Part shown: positions 25,754 to 34,957 of the stretch, in pieces
How positions within the stretch are numbered: position 1 is the first letter of the stretch
Layout: the number at the start of each line of letters is the position of its first letter
DNA from: CAYNYF01 sp964401385
GTDB taxonomy: Bacteria; Planctomycetota; Phycisphaerae; SM23-33
Reading direction: 5' to 3'
DNA: 53,078 nt
NCBI GenBank assembly: GCA_964401385.1
Contig: CAYNYF010000021.1
Coordinates: 1 to 53,078, forward strand
Program-made: the position numbers and the translations under genes
The notes under the pieces: generated by a model
Told to the model about the DNA's origin: nothing
Seen by the model: only the letters and a program-made list of their open reading frames with translations
Database searches by the model: none

Positions 25754-26854
25754 ATGGCGGCGGAGATGAGCAAGCGGCAGCGCGTGGAGCGGGCGATGGA
25801 CTGCCAGCAGACCGACCGCGTGCCGCTGTACGACATTCTCATCTGCGACGCCGCCATCCAGCACTTCAGCGGCGAGAAGCTTCCGCCGCTGGTGCGCGAC
25901 GACCGCACGCGGGCGGAGGTGGACCGGATCGCCGGGGAGGCCATCGACAGGATGCTGGACGCGACCCGCGTCTCCGGCTTCGGCACCCTGGGCGAGCGGG
26001 ATTACGTCGACGAGTTCGGCTTCCACATCCACGATGACGCATGGGAAAAGACCTCCTGGATCGTCCAGCGCCCCTTCGATGACGAGGCCGGAGCGGCCGA
26101 GTACCTCAAGAAGCTCGTCGACAGCCTCGCTCGGGAAACCCGCGGGATCAACGCCAACCCGCGGACCCGTCGCGAGCAGTTCCTCTCCCGGTGGCGGCCG
26201 ATGCAGGAGCGCATCGGCAGCACCGTCCACCTGCTGGCCGAGCAGGGCACCGGGCTGGACGACATTCGCGCCAAGCTCGGTCTGGAGATCTTCTCCTACC
26301 TGGCCGCCGACGATCCGGGCATCATCGACGAGGCCTGCGAGGCGTGGACCGTTCGGAACCTCGCCCACTGTCACGCCATCGCCGATCCGGCGCTGTCGCC
26401 GGCCGTGCTGACCTACTGCGACATCGCCTACAAGGGCAGGCTGATCCACTCGCCCGAGTACCTCCGGGGCCACCTGTTCCCGCAACTGAAGCGGCTCAAC
26501 GACGCCTGGCACGAGCACGGCCTGAAGTGCCTGTTCCACTCCGATGGCTATCTCATGGAGGTGATGGACGACCTGGTGGCGGCCGGCATCGACGGGCTGA
26601 ACCCCATCGAGACCGTGGCCGGCATGGATCTGCGGGAGGTCCGCCGGAAATATCCGAAGATCTTCCTGGCCGGCGGGATCGACATGAGCCAACTGCTCTC
26701 GCGCGGCACGCCCGAGCAGGTCAAGGGAGTCTGCCGCCAGGCCATCCGCGACGCCTGCCCGGGCTACCTGATGGGCTCGACGACCGAGGCCGACAATAGC
26801 TGCAAGCCGGAGAACCTGGTGGCCATGTATGAGGTGGCCCGGGAAGGCCTGTAG
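25754..26854 (+). CDS. Uroporphyrinogen-decarboxylase-like protein (methyltransferase-type)
   Basis: 366 residues in the UroD/MtaA/CmuA superfamily of TIM barrels. Signatures: RVERAMDCQQTDRVPLYDI at the N terminus, FHSDGYLMEVMDDLVAAGID near residue 258, NPIETVAGMDLREVRRKYP and FLAGGID afterwards. In the MtaA/CmuA branches a His/Cys-containing site binds zinc and transfers methyl groups between corrinoid proteins and thiols; true haem UroD enzymes differ. It belongs to a different subgroup from those at 34958 and 44765. No corrinoid protein gene is near, so a methyl-transfer role is inference. GGAGG lies 7-8 bases before ATG 25754. It sits 24 bases after the deleted UroD-like gene. Confidence 0.75.
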   Translation: MAAEMSKRQRVERAMDCQQTDRVPLYDILICDAAIQHFSGEKLPPLVRDDRTRAEVDRIAGEAIDRMLDATRVSGFGTLGERDYVDEFGFHIHDDAWEKTSWIVQRPFDDEAGAAEYLKKLVDSLARETRGINANPRTRREQFLSRWRPMQERIGSTVHLLAEQGTGLDDIRAKLGLEIFSYLAADDPGIIDEACEAWTVRNLAHCHAIADPALSPAVLTYCDIAYKGRLIHSPEYLRGHLFPQLKRLNDAWHEHGLKCLFHSDGYLMEVMDDLVAAGIDGLNPIETVAGMDLREVRRKYPKIFLAGGIDMSQLLSRGTPEQVKGVCRQAIRDACPGYLMGSTTEADNSCKPENLVAMYEVAREGL

Positions 26855-27074
26855 CGCGGCGCCGATGAGGTCGTCGGCTCGCCCACGTGCCGGTGCCCGA
26901 ATAATATCGCTTGCATCCGTCGCGCCTCGTCCACATGATCTCGAGCCTGATGGAGCTTGCCGGGCACGACTCCGGCGGCTCTTCGCGTCCGGACGAGCCG
27001 GGTTGTCCACCATCGGCGGGCAGCCCACCTGACGGCCGGACAGGGGCGGCCAACTGCACAAAGGAGTGAGGACA

Positions 27075-28043
27075 ATGGAGATCCAGGAGATTCAATTACG
27101 GGAGCTGGACGCCCAGGCGTTCATCAAGGACAAGACCGAGGAGATCGCCGGCATGGTCGCCGATGGCCAAGCCGTCAACGCCCTCTCCGGCGGCGTCGAT
27201 TCTTCCGTGGTCACGATGCTGGCCCACAGGGCTTTGGGCGAGCGGCTGAAGACCTACTTCATTGAGAACGGCCTGATGCGCGAAGGCGAGCCCCAGCGCG
27301 TCGTCGAGATCTTCGCCGCGCTCGGCGTACCCGTGGAGATCGTCGACGCCAGGAAGAAGTTCTTCAACGCCCTGAAGGGCCTGACCGACCCGGAGGAAAA
27401 ACGCGAAAAGGGCATCACCCAGGTCTTCTACAAGGACGTCTTCGGCAAGCTCGTCAAGGACAGCGGCGCCAAGTTCCTGCTCCAGGGAACCAACTACACC
27501 GACGTGGAGGAGACGCTCGCCGGCGTCAAGCGGCAGCACAACATCCTCGCCCAGCTCGGCATCGACACGGAGAAGGCCTTCGGCTACAAGGTGATCGAGC
27601 CGATCATCGAGCTGCGCAAGCCGGCCGTGCGGGAAGTGGGCAAGGTGCTGGGCCTGCCGGAGGAGATCTACGCCCGCCCGCCGTTCCCCGGGCCGGCGCT
27701 GTGCGCGCGGGTCATCGGCGAGGTCACGCCGGAGCGGGTGGCGCTGGTGCGGGCGGCGACCGCCATCGTGGAGGCCGAGCTGGCCGGCAGCGGGGCGTTC
27801 CAGTACATGGCCATCCTCCACCGCGACAAGGTCACCGGCATCCGCGACGGCAAGCGGGACTACGGCCACCAGATCGAGGTCCGCTGCTGGGAGTCGACCG
27901 ACGCCGTGACGGGCGAGCCGACCGAGCTGCCCTTCGCGACGCTGAGGAAACTCGCCGAGCGGATCAGCGGCGAGGTTCCCGGCGTCGTCAGCGTCACCTA
28001 CAACGTCACGGCCAAGCCGCCCTCCTGCATCGAGGCGGTGTGA
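27075..28043 (+). CDS. GMP synthase ATP-pyrophosphatase subunit (no glutaminase domain)
   Basis: 322 residues, equal to the C-terminal two domains of bacterial GuaA. The PP-loop SGGVDSS sits at about residues 38-44, KFLLQGTNYTDVEE near 138, the family motif RPPFPGPALCARVIGE near 200-215, and the dimerisation tail ends in KPPSCIEAV. The usual N-terminal class I amidotransferase of about 190 residues is missing, so the protein must use free ammonia or a separately encoded subunit, as in archaeal two-subunit GMP synthases. ATG 27075 is chosen because AAGGAG (27061-27066) is 8 bases upstream; GTG 27066 overlaps that site. The 220 bases before the gene show no clear promoter. Confidence 0.85.
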   Translation: MEIQEIQLRELDAQAFIKDKTEEIAGMVADGQAVNALSGGVDSSVVTMLAHRALGERLKTYFIENGLMREGEPQRVVEIFAALGVPVEIVDARKKFFNALKGLTDPEEKREKGITQVFYKDVFGKLVKDSGAKFLLQGTNYTDVEETLAGVKRQHNILAQLGIDTEKAFGYKVIEPIIELRKPAVREVGKVLGLPEEIYARPPFPGPALCARVIGEVTPERVALVRAATAIVEAELAGSGAFQYMAILHRDKVTGIRDGKRDYGHQIEVRCWESTDAVTGEPTELPFATLRKLAERISGEVPGVVSVTYNVTAKPPSCIEAV

Positions 28044-28134
28044 CTCCGCAGCGTGGAGACGCTGAAAGGACGGGACCTCCACCAGAGCGCTTCTCTCGTC
28101 CCCGGCTGACCTGCTCGGGGCGCCCGAAGACCGC

Positions 28135-29013
28135 CTACTTCAGACCGAACTGGCGTTTCAGGAACTCTGCGGCCTCGCGGGCAAAGACCTTGTGGACGGC
28201 CTCGTCCGGGCAGCCGACGGGACAGTCGGGGAAGTCCTCCCGGTAGCGCAGCACGCATTCGACGCCGAGCGGGTCGAGCTTGTCCTTGAGCACCTCGCCG
28301 AACCTGGGATGGTGAATCCCCTCGCCGGCGTTGAGCTCGCTCATCAGCGGCAGATTCGGCTGGGGGTAGAACAGGAACACCGGCGGGGCGTCCGCGGTCA
28401 CGTGGGTGATGGGAGAGCCGGCGGCGAAGACCTTGCGTGCCCGGGCGGAGCCGTTGTCGGCCGGCTTGACGCGGAAGAGGAGCTGCATCGCCTCGTGGTC
28501 CGCGGCCGGGCCGGGGATGATCGAACGGATGAAATTGGGGTCGTAGGAACTCTGCGTGGCGGTGCAGGCCATGCAGTTCGGCCGGGATGATTCCCGGGCG
28601 ATGGGGTCGTCGCTGTTGGCGTCGGTTAGGTCCTCGTGAAACCCCAGCCACAGGGAAATGCCTCCGCCGGCGGAGCCGCCGCCGGCCGCGATCCGCCCCG
28701 GGTCCACGTTCCAGCCGTGCCGTCCGCGGAAGCGGAGGAACTGGACCGCCCGGGCGGCGTCGTGCATCGGCGCCGGGAACGGCGCCTGCTGGCTCAGCCG
28801 GTAGTTGATGCTGGCGACCGAAATGCCCGCCGACAGGGCCGCGGCGACCAGCTCGCCGGAGACGCCGGACTTGTCCCCGCCATAGAACCCCCCGCCGTGT
28901 ATCCACACCCACAGCGGCGCCGGCCGGCGGGATTCGGCTCGCCAGAAGTCCAGCACGTTGCGGGGGTGAGGCCCGTAGGGCATATCTCTCACGTCGGGAA
29001 TCGGCTTTTCCAC
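28135..29013 (-). CDS. Alpha/beta hydrolase (carboxylesterase-like, HSL/BD-FAE type)
   Basis: 292 residues. The oxyanion-hole motif WVWIHGGGFYGGDKSG is near residues 34-49 and the nucleophile elbow is GGSAGG near 112-117. The N terminus VLDFWRAE fits the short esterase/xylan-esterase group. No signal peptide, so cytoplasmic. The acid and histidine of the triad are not certain: HHPRFGEVLKD and EAVHKVFAREAAEF are the only candidates in the C-terminal part. The start is GTG at 29013 with AGGAG upstream. It converges with the GMP synthase gene and diverges from carB. Confidence 0.8.
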   Translation of the reverse strand: MEKPIPDVRDMPYGPHPRNVLDFWRAESRRPAPLWVWIHGGGFYGGDKSGVSGELVAAALSAGISVASINYRLSQQAPFPAPMHDAARAVQFLRFRGRHGWNVDPGRIAAGGGSAGGGISLWLGFHEDLTDANSDDPIARESSRPNCMACTATQSSYDPNFIRSIIPGPAADHEAMQLLFRVKPADNGSARARKVFAAGSPITHVTADAPPVFLFYPQPNLPLMSELNAGEGIHHPRFGEVLKDKLDPLGVECVLRYREDFPDCPVGCPDEAVHKVFAREAAEFLKRQFGLK

Positions 29014-29159
29014 GCCTTGCTCCTGATCTTTGGGTAGGCCGATACAGGCCGAACCCGCATCAGCTTACAGGCAGAGACGGCATTTTGCACGCCCGGACGC
29101 GCCGCAGGCGGCGAATTCGATCGGCAACTGATTTTTCCGCGGAGTCGGCCGTTTTCTTG

Positions 29160-29188
29160 TTGTCCGGCCCGGGCGAAGTCGCTAGACT
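29160..29188 (+). promoter_or_regulatory. Candidate sigma-70 promoter for carB
   Basis: TTGTCC (29160-29165), 17 bases, TAGACT (29183-29188), each 4 of 6 to consensus, giving a leader of about 140 bases with a GGAGC/GCTCC hairpin. The rest of 29014-29336 has no gene. Confidence 0.4.
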
Positions 29189-29336
29189 GTCCGCTCAAAT
29201 CTCATGTCGCCTGGAGCGGGAACTGCTCCGCGCAGGCGAACATACTCGGTAGTCTTGCCCCGGCGAGAAAGTTCCAGAAGCGGCAGTCTGCGGTCTGAAC
29301 CACGCGCGGGGCACCAGGGAAAAGGAATGGTCCCTT

Positions 29337-32300
29337 ATGCCGAAGCGCGATGACGTTCACAAGGTGATGATTATCGGCTCCGGTCCGATCGTGATCGGCC
29401 AGGCGTGCGAGTTCGACTATTCGGGCACGCAGGCGTGCAAGGCCCTTCGCTCGCTGGGCTATGAGATCGTGCTGGTCAACTCCAACCCGGCCACCATCAT
29501 GACCGACCCCGGCACGGCCGACGTGACCTACATCGAGCCGCTCACACTGGCGGCGATGACGGCCATCATCGAGAAGGAGCGGCCCGACGCGCTGCTGCCG
29601 AACCTCGGCGGGCAGTCGGGTCTGAACCTGGCCTCCGAGCTGCACAAGGCCGGCGTGCTGGACCGCTACGGCGTGCGGATCATCGGCGTGCAGGCCGACG
29701 CCATCGAGCGCGGGGAGGACCGGCTGGCCTTCAAGGAGACCATGAACCGCCTGGGCATCGACATGCCCAGCAGCGAGATCGCCTACACCGTGGAAGAGGC
29801 CGAGAAGATCGCCGCCGACCTGGGCTATCCGGTGGTCATTCGCCCCGCCTACACCCTGGGCGGGACCGGCGGCGGGCTGGTCTACAACGTCGAGGAACTC
29901 CGCGTCGTCGCCAGCCGCGGCATCGCCGCCAGTCTGGTCGGGCAGATCCTGGTGGAAGAGTCCGTCCTCGGCTGGGAGGAGCTGGAGCTGGAGGTCGTCC
30001 GCGACGCCAAGAACCAGATGATCACCGTCTGCTTCATCGAGAACGTGGACGCCATGGGGGTCCACACGGGGGATTCCTACTGCACCGCCCCCATGCTGAC
30101 GATCTCGGAGCAGCTCCAGCAGCGCCTCCAGAAGCACTCCTACGACATCGTCGAGGCGATCCAGGTCATCGGCGGCACCAACATCCAGTTCGCCCACGAC
30201 CCCAAGACCGGGAGGGTGGTGGTCATCGAAATCAACCCGCGGACGTCGCGCTCCTCGGCCCTGGCGTCCAAGGCCACGGGCTTTCCCATCGCCCTGGTCT
30301 CCGCCAAGCTGGCCGCCGGGCTGACGCTGGACGAGATCCCCTACTGGCGCGACGGCACACTGGAGAAGTACACCCCCTCCGGCGACTACGTGGTCGTCAA
30401 GTTCGCCCGCTGGGCCTTCGAGAAGTTCCGCGACGCCGAAGACAAGCTGGGCACGCAGATGCGGGCCGTCGGCGAGGTCATGAGCATCGGCAAGACCTAC
30501 AAGGAGGCCCTCCAGAAGTCCATCCGCTCCCTGGAGAACGGGCGATACGGGCTGGGCTTCGCCAAGGATTTCAACCGGCGGCCGCTGGCGGAGCTGCTGG
30601 ACATGCTCCGCGAGCCGAGCAGCGAGCGGCAGTTCATCATGTACGAGGCCCTGCGCAAGGGCGCCGGCGTGGAGCAGCTCTACGAGCTGACGTACATCAA
30701 GCCGTGGTTCCTCCGGCAGATGAAGGAGCTGGTCGAGCGGGAGGAGGAAATCCTCCGCTTCAAGGGCAAATCCCTCCCGGACGAGCTGCTGACCCAGGCG
30801 AAGAAGGACGGCTTCTCAGACAAGTATCTCTCGCAATTGCTGGGCGCGCCCGAGAAGGAGATCCGCGACCAGCGGACGGCCCTCGGCGTGGTCGAGGGCT
30901 GGCACGCGGTGCCGGTCAGCGGCGTGGAAAACGCCGCCTACTACTTCTCCACCTACAACGCCCCGGACGTCGTCACCACCAGCGACCGGCCGAAGGTCAT
31001 GGTCCTGGGCGGCGGGCCCAATCGCATCGGCCAGGGAATCGAGTTCGATTACTGCTGCGTCCACGCCGCCTTCGCCCTCCACGAAGAAGGCTACGAGACC
31101 ATCATGGTCAACTGCAACCCCGAGACCGTCTCCACCGACTACGACACCTCCGACAAGCTCTACTTCGAGCCGCTCACCGTCGAGGACGTGCTCAGCATCT
31201 ATCAGAAGGAAAAGCCGCTGGGGGTGATCGTCCAGTTCGGCGGGCAGACGCCGCTGAACATCGCCCAGGAACTGGCGGCCGAGGGCGTCAAGATCCTCGG
31301 CACCAGCCCCGACACCATCGACCTGGCCGAGGACCGGGACCGCTTCCGAAAGATGATGAGCAAGCTCAATATTCCCATGCCCGAGTCCGGCATGGCCAGC
31401 ACGCTGAAAGAGGCCTTGAAGATCGCCGCGCGCATCGGCTATCCGCTGATGGTCCGGCCGTCGTACGTCCTCGGCGGCCGCGGCATGGAAGTGGTCCACG
31501 ACGAGGAGATGCTGCGGCAATACGTGGCCGCGGCCGTGGACGTCACGCCCGAGCGGCCCATCCTCATCGACAAGTTCCTGGAGAACGCCACCGAGGCCGA
31601 GGCCGACGCCATCGCCGACGGCGCCGACGCCTTCGTCCCGGCCGTCATGGAGCACATCGAGCAGGCCGGCATCCACTCCGGCGACTCGGCCTGCGTCATT
31701 CCCCCCACCAGCATTCCCGCCGAGCACCTCCAGACCATCCGCGAGTACACCCGCAAGATCGGCCGCGAACTCAACGTCGTCGGGCTGATGAACATGCAGT
31801 ACGCCATCGCCGACGGAATCGTGTACGTGCTGGAGGCCAATCCCCGCGCCTCGCGCACCGTGCCGCTGGTCTCGAAAGTGTGCAACGTCTCCATGGCCCG
31901 CTGCGCCACGCAACTGATGCTGGGCAGAAAGCTGGCCGACCTGGGGCTGAAGGACCGCCCCATCCCGCACTACGGCGTCAAGGAGGCGGTCTTCCCGTTT
32001 CCGATGTTCCCGGAGGTCGACCCCATCCTCGGGCCGGAGATGCGCTCCACCGGCGAGGTACTCGGCCTGGCCGATTCTTTCGGGCTGGCGTTCTTCAAGG
32101 CGGAGGAGGGCGCCAAGCAGTTGCTGCCGACCGAGGGGACGGTGCTGATCTCCGTTTCGCAGCGGGAGCGGCCGGCGGTGCTGGAGCCCGCGCGCCGATT
32201 CGACGACCTCGGCTTCCGGATCGTCGCCACCGCCGGCACCCAGGCGTTCCTCGCCTCTCAAGGGATCAAGGCCGAGCCGATCCAGAAGCTCCACGAAGGC

Positions 32301-32552
32301 CGGCCCAACATTACCGACGCCATCATGAACGGGGAGATTCAACTCGTCATCAACACCCCCGTCGGCAAGCTCAGCCAGTACGACGACTCCTACATTCGCA
32401 AGTCGGCGATCAAGTACAGGGTGCCGTACATCACCACGCTCAGCGCCGCCAACGCCGCCGCCGAGGGCATCGCCGCTTGCCGCAAGCCCGGCTCGCCGGG
32501 ACAGTGGCCCCCGGTGAAGTCCCTCCAGGACTACCACAAGGAGATCAAGTAG
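29337..32552 (+). CDS. carB: Carbamoyl-phosphate synthase large subunit
   Basis: 1071 residues, full length. Two ATP-grasp halves are visible: the first with VIGQACEFDYSGTQACKAL, PAYTLGGTGGG and EINPRTSRSSALASKATG; the second with RIGQGIEFDYCCVHAA, PSYVLGGRGMEVV and EANPRASRTVPLVSKV. A C-terminal MGS-type allosteric domain (FDDLGFRIVATAGTQAFL) completes it. With CarA it makes carbamoyl phosphate from bicarbonate, ATP and glutamine for pyrimidine and arginine synthesis. carA is not adjacent, unlike in many bacteria. ATG 29337 has AAAAGGA about 9 bases upstream. No frameshift is visible. Confidence 0.96.
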   Translation: MPKRDDVHKVMIIGSGPIVIGQACEFDYSGTQACKALRSLGYEIVLVNSNPATIMTDPGTADVTYIEPLTLAAMTAIIEKERPDALLPNLGGQSGLNLASELHKAGVLDRYGVRIIGVQADAIERGEDRLAFKETMNRLGIDMPSSEIAYTVEEAEKIAADLGYPVVIRPAYTLGGTGGGLVYNVEELRVVASRGIAASLVGQILVEESVLGWEELELEVVRDAKNQMITVCFIENVDAMGVHTGDSYCTAPMLTISEQLQQRLQKHSYDIVEAIQVIGGTNIQFAHDPKTGRVVVIEINPRTSRSSALASKATGFPIALVSAKLAAGLTLDEIPYWRDGTLEKYTPSGDYVVVKFARWAFEKFRDAEDKLGTQMRAVGEVMSIGKTYKEALQKSIRSLENGRYGLGFAKDFNRRPLAELLDMLREPSSERQFIMYEALRKGAGVEQLYELTYIKPWFLRQMKELVEREEEILRFKGKSLPDELLTQAKKDGFSDKYLSQLLGAPEKEIRDQRTALGVVEGWHAVPVSGVENAAYYFSTYNAPDVVTTSDRPKVMVLGGGPNRIGQGIEFDYCCVHAAFALHEEGYETIMVNCNPETVSTDYDTSDKLYFEPLTVEDVLSIYQKEKPLGVIVQFGGQTPLNIAQELAAEGVKILGTSPDTIDLAEDRDRFRKMMSKLNIPMPESGMASTLKEALKIAARIGYPLMVRPSYVLGGRGMEVVHDEEMLRQYVAAAVDVTPERPILIDKFLENATEAEADAIADGADAFVPAVMEHIEQAGIHSGDSACVIPPTSIPAEHLQTIREYTRKIGRELNVVGLMNMQYAIADGIVYVLEANPRASRTVPLVSKVCNVSMARCATQLMLGRKLADLGLKDRPIPHYGVKEAVFPFPMFPEVDPILGPEMRSTGEVLGLADSFGLAFFKAEEGAKQLLPTEGTVLISVSQRERPAVLEPARRFDDLGFRIVATAGTQAFLASQGIKAEPIQKLHEGRPNITDAIMNGEIQLVINTPVGKLSQYDDSYIRKSAIKYRVPYITTLSAANAAAEGIAACRKPGSPGQWPPVKSLQDYHKEIK

Positions 32553-32563
32553 CCGCACCAGCC

Positions 32564-32588
32564 GCGCCCGCGGGCGGGGCGCGGGCGC
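32564..32588. terminator. GC hairpin between convergent carB and the gene at 32611
   Basis: A perfect 9-bp stem, GCGCCCGCG (32564-32572) with CGCGGGCGC (32580-32588), around a 7-base loop, 12 bases after the carB stop. No T-run; it may act on both strands. Confidence 0.45.
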
Positions 32589-32610
32589 TCGCCGGCCGGG
32601 CCATGTTGTC

Positions 32611-34896
32611 CTATCGCTCGGAGATGTCCTCGAAGGCCGAGTCCGGGTCGGCGCACATGCGCCCGCGCATCTCGAAGATGTCGGTGCCGATCTTCTTGCC
32701 GGTGCTTCCGGTCACGAAGAGTTTCACGACCGCGCAGTTGGCATACTCCACCAGCGGCACGGCGATGAAGGTGCCGTCGAACTTGAACTTCACGTCGCGC
32801 ATTTCCTTATCGCCGGGGTACATCACGCCGGCCCTGCCGACGTCGTGGCCGCGCTTCAGGCGAAACAGGGCGTACGGCGTCCTGGCCCACTTGACCTCGT
32901 CGCCGGCGTCGATGTGCTCGTTCACAATGCCGGCGACGTAGTCGCCGCCGACGGTGTAGCACTTGCCGCGCGAGCTCCTCGGCACGCGCATCGGGTCGGG
33001 CTCGAAGCACAGCACCCGCCGGCGGAATTGATCGAACAGCGGCAGGTACTTCCGATACAGGGCGATGTTCTCATCGGTAGCCTCGACCAGCTTCGGCCAG
33101 GCCCCGTTGACGATCGACCGCCGCAGGAACTCGTCCGTCGTGCGGTTGCGGTCGCCCCACAGGTAGAACAGCGGGCTGGCGATCGACGCCCAGTAGAACT
33201 TCTCCTCGTACATGTCGCCGTCGCCCTCCAGCAACTGGCCGTCCACGTACCGCATCGAGCGGATGCTCATCGGCTTGTTGGCGAAGGAGGTCAGGTCGCG
33301 CGGCTTCATGATCTCCGTCTTGATCCGCCGCTCGACGTCGTCGTAGGAGTGGTTGATGCTGTAGCAGGGCTTGCCGTTGACCACGGTGACGCCGTCGTCG
33401 TGGGCGAAGTCGATCTCGTAGTGGCGGAAGCAGTCCAGGAAAAACCCGTCCAGCATGGGGTACTCCTGGAAGATCTTCCTGGCCGATTCGTAGCAGAACT
33501 TTCCGAAGGAGAAGCGCGGGTCGGCGTTCAGGTTGTGGCACATGTACCAGCCGCTGGGGACGTACTCGCCGTCCTCGTCCTTGACGATGGCGTCGGGCCA
33601 TTCGGCCTCCACCCGCGGGCGATAGCCGTCGGTGTAGTTGAAGTACCACTGGCAGGAGATGCCGGCGTCGGCGAGGATTTGCAGCCGGCGCTTGACGTCG
33701 TCGCGGGTGTGGTAGAGGTCCTTCACCTTGACCCCCAGCAGCTCGGCGACCTCCCGGTCGGTGTGCTCGGAAAGGTAGCGCTCGATCTGCTCGGCCATGC
33801 GCTCGCCCGGAACCGCCACCCCGCCTCTCTGGCTGCGCGTGGGCTTGCCCTGGGCCTCCAGCAGTTTCCGGCGGACGCCCTCCTTGACGCCGATGCGGTA
33901 CCAGCGGTCCTTGCCGTCCTGGTAGTAGTCGCAGTAATCCTGGAAGTGGCCGTGCACCTCCATGTACTTGCCGCCCATCGCCACGAGCCTCTCGGCCTGA
34001 TCGGAGCTGTGGACGCTGCCGCCGATGTAGCAGCCTTCCTGCTGGTAGATGGTCGGGTTGAACGGGTCGAAGTATTCCCGCCAGCGCCGGTAGACCGCCC
34101 CCAGCCCGCAGCGCCAGTCGCCCTCGTGGAAGAAGAGCATGATCTTGGTGTTCATCGCCCGCTTGCCCACCAGGCCGATGTAGTAATTCACCGCCTCCAG
34201 CACCGGCACCGTGCGGACGTCCTTGCGCATGGAGCCCCAGTTGAAGCACTTCTCGCCGTTGTTGAAGATGAACTTGGCGGCCGGGACGTTGGCGTCGATG
34301 GGCTCGACCATGGAGTAGCCCACGTTCAAGGCGCGGTTGTAGTGGCTGACCATGGGCAGGATGATCTCCTGGTCAGACACGTAGGGGATCTGGGTGTACA
34401 TGAACTCGAACGGCGTCATGCCGTCGAAGCCGACCTCGCCGAACTTGCACGGGGCCCAGACGTCCCAGCCGGCGATCAGCGGGAGCATGAAATACACCCG
34501 CAGGGAGCGGTCCTTGACCTTCGCGTTCTTCTTCCTGGCCGTGACCTCCCAGTGAAAGGCGTCCTTCTCCATCCGCATCGTCACCTGCACCGTGAACGGG
34601 GCGCCTTTGTATTGCCGTCTGAAGCGGACGGTGTTGCCGCGCTTGGAGGCGGCCGAGAGGACAAACCCCGTCCGCAGGTCGTCGTACCAGCGGTCGGCGT
34701 GCTCGTCGTAGATCCGCAGCCCGCCGATGTAGCCGGGGATGCCGCCGCGAACCTGGGCGAACAGGTCGACCTTGGCCTTCTTCCAGTACAGCGAGCGGAT
34801 GAAACCGGTTTCGCGCTCGACGTCCATCCAGGCGTCGCCGTTTTCCAGCCTCCAGGTCTTGACTTGGTCGAGTTCCTTCAATTTCAGTCCTGCCAT
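32611..34896 (-). CDS. Uncharacterised large protein, TIM-barrel glycosidase-like
   Basis: 761 residues without signal peptide. The first ~280 residues look like a beta-sandwich (GFIRSLYWKKAKVDLF, FTVQVTMRMEKDAFHWEVTA). The middle resembles a glycosidase TIM barrel: RLQILADAGISCQWYFNYTDG, then YPMLDGFFLDCFRHYEIDFAHDDG near residue 495, where an aspartate pair sits at the position of a nucleophile in GH31/36-like folds. A C-terminal beta domain ends the protein. I do not recognise the exact family. AAGGAG precedes ATG 34896. It is the last gene of the co-directional sugar cluster, 61 bases after the UroD-like gene, which supports a carbohydrate role. Confidence 0.6.
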   Translation of the reverse strand: MAGLKLKELDQVKTWRLENGDAWMDVERETGFIRSLYWKKAKVDLFAQVRGGIPGYIGGLRIYDEHADRWYDDLRTGFVLSAASKRGNTVRFRRQYKGAPFTVQVTMRMEKDAFHWEVTARKKNAKVKDRSLRVYFMLPLIAGWDVWAPCKFGEVGFDGMTPFEFMYTQIPYVSDQEIILPMVSHYNRALNVGYSMVEPIDANVPAAKFIFNNGEKCFNWGSMRKDVRTVPVLEAVNYYIGLVGKRAMNTKIMLFFHEGDWRCGLGAVYRRWREYFDPFNPTIYQQEGCYIGGSVHSSDQAERLVAMGGKYMEVHGHFQDYCDYYQDGKDRWYRIGVKEGVRRKLLEAQGKPTRSQRGGVAVPGERMAEQIERYLSEHTDREVAELLGVKVKDLYHTRDDVKRRLQILADAGISCQWYFNYTDGYRPRVEAEWPDAIVKDEDGEYVPSGWYMCHNLNADPRFSFGKFCYESARKIFQEYPMLDGFFLDCFRHYEIDFAHDDGVTVVNGKPCYSINHSYDDVERRIKTEIMKPRDLTSFANKPMSIRSMRYVDGQLLEGDGDMYEEKFYWASIASPLFYLWGDRNRTTDEFLRRSIVNGAWPKLVEATDENIALYRKYLPLFDQFRRRVLCFEPDPMRVPRSSRGKCYTVGGDYVAGIVNEHIDAGDEVKWARTPYALFRLKRGHDVGRAGVMYPGDKEMRDVKFKFDGTFIAVPLVEYANCAVVKLFVTGSTGKKIGTDIFEMRGRMCADPDSAFEDISER

Positions 34897-34957
34897 TGCT
34901 TGCTCCTTGGTTTTACTGCAAGTATTCGCTTGAGGCGGCCGTATCAGACGGGCGCGA

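Noticed and set aside
30704..32941. Long plus-strand frame inside carB (745 codons)
   Set aside because: It is an Arg/Pro/Gly-rich out-of-frame shadow of carB with no family motif.
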